A program made the position numbers and the translations under genes. The notes under the pieces are model-generated. The model made no database searches. It had not been told where the DNA came from and saw only the letters and a program-made list of their open reading frames with translations. Shown in pieces: positions 42,990 to 52,621 of a stretch of 64,000 nt of DNA. This stretch comes from Ichthyophis bannanicus (taxonomy: Eukaryota > Chordata > Amphibia > Gymnophiona > Ichthyophiidae). How positions within the stretch are numbered: the stretch's first letter is position 1; each line of letters begins with the position of its first letter. The DNA lies in NCBI GenBank assembly GCA_033557465.1, contig CM066033.1, positions 13,951,080 through 14,015,079 of the forward strand, in the 5' to 3' direction.

Positions 42990-43650
42990 CCCTTGGTGAT
43001 GGTGACATCAGCGGACCTCCAATAAAAAAGAACGTGGGTCTTTCCAACTCCGCGCTTGCATGGCTGGACTGATCCCTCTCTCCTCTGACATATGCATGTG
43101 TCAAACGAGGGAGGGAGTAGACCAGCCATGCAGGTGTGGTGTTGCAAAGAACCATGGGGCCCGATAATGAGTTGGCAGCGCATAGAACTCCCTGCCGACC
43201 CTTAACTCCGGATATCTGGGGTCATATGTGACCTCAGCATTGAATATCCGGGGATCACTGTAGACATGGGAAGCCGCAATTGCTAACCATGCGGCAGTGA
43301 TATTGCATGCTGCCCGGTTATCTCTTGCGCCTTAAAAATAGGCGAGGAAAACCCTCAACTGTCTTTAAAGTGCAGATCGCTAACCGGGCAGCATGCAATA
43401 TTGCTGCTACCCAGTTAGCGCTTGTCACCGCCTCTGCTCCATCCCAGAACGTGCCCGACATGCCCCAATGCAAAGCGGATAGCATCAGGGTGCATAGGGA
43501 AATTACGAGGGGATATTCAACGGTACTGACCATGTAAGTGCCACTGAATATCCCCAGTTAAAGCATTTACATGGTTTACTGGGCATTTCGAATATTGGGC
43601 CCATGGGCTTCTTTGTAAATTGGAGATCCGTTGATGGCACCATCTGCAAG
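42990..43650. mobile_element. Foldback element
   Basis: GGTGATGGTGACATCAGCGG at about 42997 is the near inverse of 43617-43645 (complement of GGAGATCCGTTGATGGCACC), so the ends are inverted repeats of about 40 bp. Inside are ATATCC/GGATAT and ATTGCATGC palindromes. Part of it is the inverted copy of 8720-9103. Likely non-autonomous DNA transposon. Confidence 0.5.
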
Positions 43651-44530
43651 GGAGCAGAAAACGCGGTGGTGGGGCAAGGGATGCGGAGGGGGGGGGGGGA
43701 GGTTATAGCCAAGGCCGGCAGAAAACCAGCCCTAAATGCACCCTTAAGTTTTTTCACCCTGTGTGGTTGCACCACTGGCACAGGCCTAGGTACAGCCCTG
43801 GGCGTCGCATCTACCTTGTTTCTAAGATGTTCATTCAGTGGGCCAGAGACCACAGTATTCCCAGGAGAAGGCTTCTTTTTTCTCTTATCCTTGGACGGCA
43901 TCAATAGGGCCAGAAATTAGGCTCCTCACTGTTCCTCCAATGCTCCTAAGGGGGCTCCCAAAGGGTGTAGCCTGCTTCTTGTGGCACACCCCTTAAGGCA
44001 CACCATGGCCGTCCACCAATGGCTGCATGCCTCGGAGAAGCACAGTTTTATGGGGGCCTTTGGCTGACCTCGGAAGGCTGTCCCAGGTGAGCCTGCCACG
44101 GGTGATGGAACTCTGCTCCTCCTCTGTCCTCTCTGCATGGCAGCTGCACAATCCAGCTCTCCCCAAGCTAATTAATAAATCTTAATGAATAAGTGTCACT
44201 GCACGGTTTCCAATTCACTTGCTGAAGAGAGATTATTCCTGAGGAACCAGTCCCTTGCATAATGTTATTCCAATTGAAAGCTAGCACCTCAACTTTCATG
44301 TTGATTGTTATAGCTACATATTTCATTTCATTTATGAAATCTTGATATACTGTCCTTAGTGGGGGACAGCAGAGCGATTTACAAATTAAATAAAACCAAA
44401 TTATAACCACATATAGAAAGGAACACCAATAGTAGACAGGAAAGAAACACAAGACATCAATAAAGAGTAACTTCAAAACATAGCAAGGAGAAGAATAGAA
44501 TTAAGGATGGTCTGGTGGAAGATTATACAC
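43650..44530 (+). other. Insertion of unknown type absent from the other arm
   Basis: The other arm reads straight through (complement near 8718). Here about 0.88 kb intervenes between AAGGG and GGGCCC. It contains ATTTCATTTCATTTATGAAA near 44318. No terminal repeats, no coding sequence recognised. Confidence 0.5.
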
Positions 44531-44737
44531 TATGGGCCCGATTCTGAGAAAGACGTGCAGGGCGGATGTGTGGTTTTTCTAGCATATGTCATGCTCTGAG
44601 AGTTTGCAGGGGACAGCCAGTAATAATAATTTGATTTGGAATCACTATTTTAATAAAATGGAATTATATTGAACAGGTGATTGGTAGGAGTATTTCAGAG
44701 CTGTTGATCTGAGGAGGATGGGGCCTACTTTGAAGTG

Positions 44738-44910
44738 AACATAAGAACATAAGATATGCCATACTGGATCAGACCAAGGTCCATCAAGCCCAGTATCCTG
44801 TTTCCAACAGTGACCAATCTAGTTCATACGTACCTAGCAGTTTCCCCAAAAGACACTGGTTCCACAATGCTTGTACTGGGTCAAGCATTGATATCCTGGG
44901 TTCCTTCTTA
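44738..44910 (-). mobile_element. CR1-A 3' UTR and tail, piece 1 of a split element
   Basis: AACATAAGAACATAAGATAT at 44741 is the CR1 tail. The sequence stops at TTCTTAATG (44910) where L2 enters, and resumes at about 46866 with TTTATGGACCTTTCC. Confidence 0.88.
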
Positions 44911-46665
44911 ATGTATGGATCCAGGATCCATACACCCACAGGATCCATACACCCACAGGAGTACGCCGTCTTTATGCAATCAAAACTATGCAAAACTGAC
45001 AAGATTGTTATACCGGACCCCCCTGATGCTCAAACAGACGCAACTTATCTATCCATCTTCACCACACCATCCAAGAGAATCATCGAAGACACCATCGCAA
45101 CCCTAAACACTTCCACCTCATACTCAGACCCATGTCCAGCATTCTGGATAAAAGATCTGCGATCTGACCTTGCCCCTATCTTAGCCAAAATGATAGGACT
45201 ATCATTTAGCACAGGGTCCTTCCCAACCACGCTCAAACAGACCTCTGTTAGACCGCTACTAAAGAACACCAAACTAGACCCTCAAAAGGTCGAGTCCTAC
45301 AGACCTATATCCAGTATCCCGATGCTCGCTAAAATCGTGGAAAAAATAGTCTACAGGCAGCTACAAGATCATGTGGACACCAATGCACCTTTGGATCCAT
45401 CGCAACACGGATTCAGAGAATCACACGGAGTTGAAACACTACTCAACACTTTATTCAACACTATAATCTCAGGCATTGACAACCCGCGTACAGGCTTCGC
45501 ACTCATCTTCTTAGATATTGCCGCAGCCTTCGACTCAGTCTGCCACGAGATTCTCCTGATTTGTCTAAGAGAGAAAGGCATTACCGAAACAGCTCTGGAG
45601 TGGTGCAGGTCTTACCTTTCGGGAAGATGGCAACATGTAAGAGCAAATGGAACCACATCCGAACCATTCCTACAAAGCCAAGGAGTCCCTCAAGGATCCT
45701 CACTATCATCACTCATGTTTAACATCTATATACAACCCATTTGTAACATCATTAGATCATTCAATGTATGTTGTATGATTTACGCAGATGATGTCTTAAT
45801 GTACCTGCCAATATCCCTGGAATGCCCGGATCTCACTCCATTAACTAAATGTTTCAACGCAATATCCGAATGGCTCCTCTCACAAAATTTGCGCATCCAA
45901 CATAAGAAAACTGAGGTCCTGTTCATCTCTAGAAATCCTGACTTTACACCACCTAACCACTTGGAAGTAGACAACGCCAAGCTGCAAGTAAAATCAGCCA
46001 TACGGTACCTCGGAGTCATACTGGATCAAAACCTCAACATGAAGCAGCACATTGCAAAAACAGTAAGAGCGATCTACTTCAAGATTAGATCCCTTAGACA
46101 CATACGCCCCCTACTCGAACCGAGCGACTTCCGCACCATTTATCAAGCTCTCATCATCCCTCACTTTGATTACTCAAACGCCATCCTACAAGGACTCCCT
46201 CAAGCAACCTTACATCCCTTACAACTCGCAATGAACAGTGCAGCGCGAATCCTCTTCGGAGCACCAAGGAGAGAGCATATCACACCCCTACTGATTCAAC
46301 TGCACTGGCTCCCCATCCAAGCCAGGATTAGCTTCAAGACCTTAGTGATGACATTCAAGGCTATCAACGGACTATCCGCCTCCTCAATAAGTGACCTCAT
46401 ACAACCACTCACACCCAACAGGACAAGAAGAACCGCTGCAGCCAACATGCTAGCAATACCAAAGGCTATGACAAGATGCTCCATAACAACTTCAAATAGA
46501 GCCTTCAGCTTGAGCGCCCCAAGCCTCTGGAACTCCCTACCACCACACATCAGAGCTCTCCCCAACTTGAGCCAGTTCAGGAAGGCCCTAAAACACCTCC
46601 TCTTTACTAAGTACCTCATAGACTCCTCCGAATCACAGCCACCATGTATGACCAACACACAATAA
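44911..46665 (+). CDS. L2 ORF2 reverse transcriptase, uninterrupted
   Basis: 584 codons without a break: RT N-terminal blocks (VRPLLKNTKLDPQKVESYRP, LDPSQHGFRESHGVETLL), palm (FALIFLDIAAAFDSVCHE, GVPQGSSLSSLMFNIYIQPI), catalytic YADD at residues 291-294, then NLRIQHKKTEVLFISRN, VRAIYFKIRSLRHIRPLL and the L2 C-terminal block (RAFSLSAPSLWNSLPPHIRA). The endonuclease is missing because of 5' truncation, so the copy is not autonomous, but the open RT shows recent insertion. The first ATG is probably not the original start. Confidence 0.88.
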   Translation: MYGSRIHTPTGSIHPQEYAVFMQSKLCKTDKIVIPDPPDAQTDATYLSIFTTPSKRIIEDTIATLNTSTSYSDPCPAFWIKDLRSDLAPILAKMIGLSFSTGSFPTTLKQTSVRPLLKNTKLDPQKVESYRPISSIPMLAKIVEKIVYRQLQDHVDTNAPLDPSQHGFRESHGVETLLNTLFNTIISGIDNPRTGFALIFLDIAAAFDSVCHEILLICLREKGITETALEWCRSYLSGRWQHVRANGTTSEPFLQSQGVPQGSSLSSLMFNIYIQPICNIIRSFNVCCMIYADDVLMYLPISLECPDLTPLTKCFNAISEWLLSQNLRIQHKKTEVLFISRNPDFTPPNHLEVDNAKLQVKSAIRYLGVILDQNLNMKQHIAKTVRAIYFKIRSLRHIRPLLEPSDFRTIYQALIIPHFDYSNAILQGLPQATLHPLQLAMNSAARILFGAPRREHITPLLIQLHWLPIQARISFKTLVMTFKAINGLSASSISDLIQPLTPNRTRRTAAANMLAIPKAMTRCSITTSNRAFSLSAPSLWNSLPPHIRALPNLSQFRKALKHLLFTKYLIDSSESQPPCMTNTQ

Positions 46666-46865
46666 CCCCTTCCCACATGCACACAATTTCTTATTTCAAT
46701 GTTCCACACATGTAGATAGTTTTCCCTGGTTATCCAAGTTGATGCTCCTGTTCTTTGTAATGACCTGACTCTTGTTTTTTGTCGGAAACTGTTAGTTCTA
46801 TGTAAACCGCGCTGATCGCAAATAGTGCGGTATATAAGAAATGTAAATAAAATAAAAATAAATAG
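44911..46865 (+). mobile_element. L2-clade LINE inserted in CR1
   Basis: 5' truncated L2 with 3' end AACCGCGCTGATCGCAAATA, GCGGTATATAAG and an AAATAAA-rich tail, lying between two halves of one CR1. TAATG occurs at both edges (before 44911 and before TTTATGG at 46866), a plausible short target duplication. Starts with a small direct repeat of ATCCATACACCCACAGG. Confidence 0.88.
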
Positions 46866-47021
46866 TAAATAAAATAATGGTTTATGGACCTTTCCTCCAG
46901 GAACTTGTCCAAACCTTTTTTAAACCCAGCTACACTAACAGCCTTTACTACGTCCTCCGGTAACAAATTCCAGAGTTTGATTACACGTTGAGTGAAAAAA
47001 TATTTTCTTTTATTAGTCTTA
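46866..47021 (-). mobile_element. CR1-A, piece 2 of the split element
   Basis: Minus-strand C-terminal codons (FTQRVIKLWNLLPEDVVKAV, GLDKFLEERS). Ends at TTAGTCTTA (47021), where the Harbinger-type element begins, and resumes at 51621 after a duplicated TTA. Confidence 0.88.
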
Positions 47022-47334
47022 GGGGCATGTTTACTAAAATCCGCAAATTTGCACGCCGCAAAATAGCACACGGCAACGCGGCATTGAAACGCGTTTAAAC
47101 GCCCCACACACGTGCGTGTTACCCCCGCACAGGTACGCGGCACACTAACGGGCTCCGTACAAGTTCGGGCCCGCAAATGTCCGATAGAGGCGTGGAACGG
47201 CGAAAGGAGGGCGGAGGAAGGCTCTGGAGGGGCGGAGGGACGGGGTCAATGGGTGGAGAGTGGGAGGGGAGAGGCTCCCCGCACAGTATCGGGCCCGAAT
47301 TTGCATGTAAATACTATTTATAATTATCTGTTCT

Positions 47335-47425
47335 ATGTAAAATGTCCTGGTATATCTCATACCAATTAACCTACTGTTACATGTAAACCGCACTTGAAAC
47401 ATGGGAAAGAGCGGTATAGAAAGCA
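47335..47425 (+). mobile_element. L2-type 3' tail inside the Harbinger-type element
   Basis: CTGTTACATGTAAACCGCAC and GAGCGGTATAGAAAGC match the conserved L2 3' terminus. Too short to class further. Confidence 0.45.
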
Positions 47426-47917
47426 CTTAAAGGGAAGAGAAACCATTTCCGTCAGCAATGTACAGGAAAACCGGGGAAACCAGCAAAACGTGAGCAGTGT
47501 GATACATGTGCACAGCACAAAAGTGCAAATAAAAATAGAAAATGACCTTAACAGAACTATTAAAAATAGTAATTCAGCTGGGGAACAGTTATAGTGATGG
47601 GCAAATACAGAAAACACACCCAGCAAAGCTCCAGAAAAAAGAAATGAATGTTGGAAGGGTTTACGGAGCGGAGACTCTTCCAAAAAACATTTCCTTTTTT
47701 CGGAGCTTTCCTGGGAGTGTTTGCTATGGTTGCCCATTAATATCACTGTTGCCCAGCGTGGTGATATTTTGTCCCCCATTTCCCGTGGTCATTCCCGGGG
47801 TTTATGTGCACGTTTGTCACCAGACAGGGTGCATATGCCCACAGTAAAATTGCGTAGAGCAGGGTTTGTGACTCCATCCTGCCAGGCTTACTACCTCCAG
47901 GGGCTGCACTCTCTCTG

Positions 47918-47990
47918 TAGCCATAGTGTGGTGCAGTGGACAGAGTCAGTACCTCTAGGACCAGAGGTTCAAAGCCCAGCTGGGGCACTT
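47918..47990 (+). repeat. tRNA-like module 1
   Basis: TGGTGCAGTGGACAGAG (A-box-like) is followed by GGTTCAAAGCC (B box, about 47966). SINE-type Pol III promoter; cloverleaf not complete. Confidence 0.55.
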
Positions 47991-48361
47991 GCTAGCCCAG
48001 TCCCTATATTTTACCCACCACTAAACACAGATAGCGCAGACACCCCTGTATTGCAGGGAACATAAGCATGGGGAGAGCACCCATATTTTACCCAACAACG
48101 CACACACACCACAACAATGGGCATTACCCACAGCCAAGTACCCCAAATGCAGTCCTGTACTGCCACATTCCAATCAGGTCACCTGCTTTTTATGGGAGAA
48201 GCTCATGCCAGCATGTTGGCGGACGAGTACATGTGGTGCAGGGGGCAGTGGCTGCTAGCGACAGAAGACAGAGGCCTAGCCATGTACAGGCTGCAACCAT
48301 CCACTGCAACAGACAGGCCCTGCCGGATCCACAGTCATGGACATTCCAGGGAATCCACCCA

Positions 48362-48446
48362 ATCTGTGGCTACACAGTGGTGCAGTGCACACAGACATTG
48401 CATGCAAGAGCAGAAGGTCACAGGTTCAAAGCCCAACTGGGGCAAC
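48362..48446 (+). repeat. tRNA-like module 2
   Basis: CAGTGGTGCAGTGCACACAG and GGTTCAAAGCCCAAC (about 48423) parallel module 1 in order and spacing; same family. Confidence 0.55.
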
Positions 48447-49329
48447 TGCCAATCTTGCCCACATATTTTTCCCCCAATTAAACAGTGATAGTAAGGGCAC
48501 ACCTTTCCTGGCGAGGACATATGCAATGGCAATACATCTATCTTTTACCCCACTGAGCACAGACACCATGAACAGAGCCAGTACCCAGAGCAGAATCACC
48601 CAAATGCAGTCCTGGTGGGGCACACACCAGTCAGGTTCCATGATGCCACTCATACAAATACCTGTGCTGTATATCTATGCACCACACCCATGGTATGTAG
48701 ATGTAGCTCATGCATATCCATGAGGGACAGCAGGAAAACCAGAACAGTGTGATGCAAACCTGGACTGGAGTTGGGAATCTGTGCCGTAAAGCAGCAGCCA
48801 TCAAGGGCAGACACACCCACACCCACACCCACAGGCATCATTGGCCAATGTCTCCTGGAGAGGCAGACCATTGGACCCTGCATGCATCTCCCAAAACTAG
48901 CACTTGCATAACTTACCAATGTCACCCTACACCTGAGGTATACGGTACACAGCTCGGAGACGTTTGCTAGGAGCACAGGCAGCTAGATATCCATACGTTA
49001 CGCACATACTGCTAGTTGACCCCATCCGAACAATCTGTTAGGTGTTTGCGGTGCGTGCTCCAGGTCTGGCCTCTGATGGTGTTTACCACCGTGGGGAGTG
49101 ACCCCCAGCTGTACTGCGTACCATATCCATGCCTTGCCGTGCTCAGGACCGGTTTGGTGGGCAAGGCTAATTACCTCCTCAATAGTAGCACCATGATGGC
49201 ATAGGTGTGGAAGTGTGTGTCTGTCTATACAGTGGGTGTTGGCTGCAAGCCCCTTCCACAGCCCACACTGCTAGCACTGTTGCCAGTATTGGCCTGCCAA
49301 TGTGCATAATGAGGTGCAAGGTACCATGG

Positions 49330-49700
49330 GTATAGCCAGGACAGCGTGGCCTGGCCAGGATGCATCTGCACTGGGCATAGGGCACTGGCAGGGACATTGT
49401 AGTGTCCGGCCACCACCTACACAGACAGGGTGGCCAAAGCATGTCCTTCTGGGAGATCACGCTCACCCTGACTGTGCAGTGACCACAGCATGGCTAGGCA
49501 CCCCGGCACCCCCATAGTGCTATACAGTATTTCTCTCATGTGATAGATATGGGTTTCTATTTGGGGTCCAGTCACTGATTTATCTGCTTGCTGTGTATGC
49601 TGGCAGCCCAGTTCTGGGTGCATGTGTCTCCATTGTGAACATGCACTATGGACTAACCAGCAGACAGTTTGTAGCTGGTATGTGTCTTGCTGGAATGGCT
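49330..49700 (+). repeat. Dispersed repeat shared with 54270-54620
   Basis: GGATGCATCTGCACTGGGCA, GGGACATTGTAGTG, CAGTGACCACAGCATGGCTA and CATAGTGCTATACAGTA recur in order on the complement of 54620-54270. No coding content. It is a piece of the Harbinger-type family interior. Confidence 0.65.
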
Positions 49701-50308
49701 TGCAGGGTGCAGTGGCTGTTGGCATGCTGCAGGGGGATATCTGGGTGTGGGGTGCAGCTTACCTTATCCTGGTCTTATGTCTGTCTGCTACTGTGTTGTG
49801 GGGGTGTTGATCCTCAGCAGGACTGGGGTTGATGTTGCCCTCTACTGCCACCTTTGCAGGGAGGTAGAGTGTGGATCTCTTGATTGGGGGGGGGGGATAT
49901 CCATGGTGTTTGTGCAGAAACTAACTATCTTACACATTAACACTGCTTTGGAACTCCCGCTTAGCCTCCATCAGCTATGGAAGTTGTGGACCTGGTCCTG
50001 GGCGCCTCATTGCACACTCAGGGTGAGCACAGAACCCGCACGATGTAACGGTGTGTAGCTACTCTGTGCCAGTAAAACACCCGGTCAGTGACCCCCTACC
50101 AGGCCGAGGTGCTGTGTGGGTGCACCCGGTCACTTCCCCCAACAGGGCCGAGGTGCTGTGGGGGTGCAGTCCCCATCTTGTGTCCATCTGTGGACAGCTA
50201 ATTTGCATGTGCAGTGCATCATGGGTACGGGTGGTTTACAACAGCAGACTGTCCGTGAGGTGACGTGCAGGCTATCTGCAGCCAGGCAGGGGCCTGCCTG
50301 CAGCTATA

Positions 50309-50377
50309 GAGCTGTAGCCCAATGGTTACCTCAATGCCTTTGCAGTCAGAGGTCATGGGTTCAAACCCACAGTGGGG
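50309..50377 (+). repeat. tRNA-like module 3
   Basis: TAGCCCAATGGTTACC (A box) and GGGTTCAAACCCACAG (B box, about 50357). The best tRNA-like spacing on the plus strand. Confidence 0.6.
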
Positions 50378-50751
50378 TTCTGTGAGACAGGTGTTCAAAG
50401 CATTTTTTTAATTTACTGTACATATGTTGATGCCAGCAATAACACCCTCAGTGTACTGTACCCATAAGGTGCCTCTGAGGGTGCTTTATGGGGCGCCCTA
50501 TAGGGCACTGTATGGTTGCCATCCATATAGGGTGCACTATACATTATCCTGTGTCGCAACATACATGCTGCCCTATAGGGGACATTCTGGGGTGCCTTGG
50601 CGGACGGTGCACTGTAACATGTGCCTTATGGGCCGCCTTATATTAATATGCTGTGAGAGTGCGTTTGCTAGTAGTTATCACAAAATAAACTTAAACAGCC
50701 TCCTACAGCACTCCACAACATAAAACATACTGCCTCAGCTAGCCTTTTTCT

Positions 50752-50815
50752 CTGGGCATTGAACCTGTGGCCCCTGCACCAGTGCTCAGTGTCTTCACCA
50801 TTGTGCTGTGGCTCT
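50752..50815 (-). repeat. tRNA-like module 4
   Basis: Minus strand: CCACAGCACAATGGTGAAG then AGGTTCAATGCCC. Same design as modules 5 and 6. Confidence 0.6.
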
Positions 50816-50849
50816 GTTCCTGTGTTTGAGCAGCAGTGTGCAGCCTTGT

Positions 50850-51300
50850 AGCCATCGGCGCGCCGTCCTGTGGCGCACAAAATTAACAGCGCGCTGCCTT
50901 CTGCCGCGTAACATTAACAGCGCACCGCCTTATGCCACCCAACATGGGCATGCCCCTTAAAATAATGCCTCAGCCAGCTGTCTTCAATGGGCACTGTGGG
51001 GAATTGAACCCATGATGCCTGCACAAGTGGTCAGTGTCTTAACCATTGTGCTATGGCTCCATTCCTGTTATTGGCACATCAGCGCGCCACTTATCCCTCC
51101 CACTATTGGGCTGCCCCCTCACACATCAGCGCGCCGCCTTCTGCCCACTGGCTCGCCGCCTTCTGTTGCCCAATTTTATCAGCTCGCCGCCCTCTGCCGC
51201 CCAACCTTGACAGTCCGCCGCCATCTGCCGCCCACAATGAACAGTGCGCCGCCTCATGCCATATAAAAAAAAGTGTGCCGCCTTCTGCCGCCCATAATCA
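50850..51300 (+). repeat. GCCGCC-rich minisatellite
   Basis: About eight diverged units of roughly 33 bp with core CGCCGCCTTCTGCCGCCCA and a spacer ACATTAACAG, in two runs (50855-50945 and 51120-51300) separated by tRNA-like module 5. Apparent ORFs here are repeat artefacts. Confidence 0.65.
50996..51060 (-). repeat. tRNA-like module 5
   Basis: Minus strand: TAGCACAATGGTTAAGACAC (A box) and GGGTTCAATTCCCC (B box), very close to consensus tRNA promoter boxes. Confidence 0.65.
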
Positions 51301-51365
51301 ATATACCTCCTACACTACTTTTGCCTATAAAAGTTGATGCCTCAGCTGGTCTTTTTTGTTGAGCA

Positions 51366-51431
51366 CAATGGGGGTTTGAACCCCTGACCCCTGCACCATA
51401 GGTCAGTGTCTTCACCGTTGTACTACGGCTC
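51366..51431 (-). repeat. tRNA-like module 6
   Basis: Minus strand: TAGTACAACGGTGAAGACAC and GGGGTTCAAACCCCCA (B box). Same family as modules 4 and 5. Confidence 0.65.
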
Positions 51432-51620
51432 TGCTGTTTGGTTATGCAGCAGCACCCCACTTAGCCTTCCCACGCGCTAATGTGGGCCCCGCACATTAGC
51501 GCGACGCACACACGTACGGTCCGTTTTTTTTCTTTTTTCTGCCTGGCCCGCCCACTCCTTATATGGCACCAGCACACTAACGGGAACCCGCACAGCAACA
51601 GTGTTTAGTAAACATGCCCC

Positions 51621-51880
51621 TTAAATAGTTTACCCTGTAGCTTCATTGCATGTCCCCTAGTCTTTCTATATTCTGATAACATAAACAATCGATCTAGGTT
51701 TACCCGTTCCACTCCGTTCATTAATTTATAGACTTCTTATCTATCTTATCTCCCCTCAGCCATCTCTTTTCCAGGTTAAAGAGCCCTAACCTTTTTAGCC
51801 TTTCTTCATAGAAGTATCCTTCCATCCCCCTTACCATTTTGGTGGCTCTTCTCTGAACCTTTTCTAATACCGCTATATTT
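51621..51880 (-). mobile_element. CR1-A, piece 3 of the split element
   Basis: Continues piece 2 exactly after the duplicated TTA (TTAAATAGTTTACCCTGTAG). Ends in ACCGCTATA, where the second L2 enters. Confidence 0.85.
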
Positions 51881-52621
51881 TTATTTTTATTTATTTAACA
51901 TTTCTTCTATACCGCGCTTTTATAATCAGCGCGGTGTATATCGAACAAAAACATACTACAATGCATACAAGCCACATTGAGTATACAATGAAACAGGAAA
52001 TTAAACATGGGATAAACCGGGAGAACTATGTACAGGTTAACTCGATACTATGATGATTAGCGGTTGGGCTTATGTGTAGGCTAACCATTTTCTGTTTGTA
52101 ATAAGGTACCAGGGCGGCTGGGGAATGTGGGAAGCTTGTCAGTTGTGTGTTTACCTTGTATGGTTTCTGGGTAGCATTTTGTGAACAGGTGGTGTTTCAA
52201 GGCTTTTCTGAATAGGACTAGACTTTTGATGCCACGGATTTCATGGGGAAGGGCATTCCAGTTTAAAGGAGCAAATATGGAGAATGCCCTGTTGGAGGTA
52301 GCCTTTGTGCACTTAGTCATCATCTTGGGGACTATTAAGGTGTTCATTGCAGTAGGCCTCCTGTTTCTGTTTTCCAGGGTACCGTGGATTAGCTTGCTGA
52401 TTGGCGTAGGGGGGTAGTTATTTAGGGCTTTGAAAGTGAGGACTAATGACTTGTATTGGAGTCTGGCATGTAAAGGTAGCCAATGCAAATCTTTCATGAT
52501 AGGCGTTATGTGGTCAGATCTTGACGATCCAGAAAGGACTCTTGAAGCTGCATTCATAGCTAGGCGGAGCAGATTTAAGGTTGATTGTGAGAGACCATGG
52601 AGGATGATGTTAGCGAAATTT
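51881..52621 (-). mobile_element. L2 3' fragment inserted in CR1
   Basis: Minus strand: 3' tail at 51881 (complement of TATTTTTATTTTTATTTATT) and AGCGCGGTATAGAAG, then a C-terminal ORF2 frame at 52557-52081 (SDHITPIMKDLHWLPLHARL, NRAFSIFAPLNWNALPHEIR). 5' truncated at 52621, where CR1 resumes with AAGATACAGCGACCAG. Confidence 0.87.
52081..52557 (-). pseudogene. L2 ORF2 C-terminal fragment
   Basis: 158 codons open from an internal Met: the L2 C-terminal domain only, with its own stop at 52081. RT palm absent. Confidence 0.8.

Larger units (their letters stand above)
47022..51620 (+). mobile_element. Harbinger-type DNA transposon, 4.6 kb, no transposase seen
   Basis: Ends GGGGCATGTTTACTAAA (47022-47038) and TTTAGTAAACATGCCCC (51604-51620) are exact inverted repeats. 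TTA is duplicated at 47019-47021 and 51621-51623, the PIF/Harbinger target. Removing it restores a continuous CR1. No frame resembles a DDE transposase or Myb protein, so it is non-autonomous. The interior holds several tRNA-like modules and a GCCGCC minisatellite. Confidence 0.85.

Noticed and set aside
47366..47779. 137-codon minus-strand frame as a Harbinger protein
   Set aside because: No DDE or Myb-like motif; hydrophobic low-information translation, probably chance.
47918..51431. Possible true tRNA genes
   Set aside because: The A and B boxes are good, but I could not form complete acceptor and anticodon stems by eye, and several modules recur as a family. SINE-type modules are more likely; a covariance-model scan would decide.
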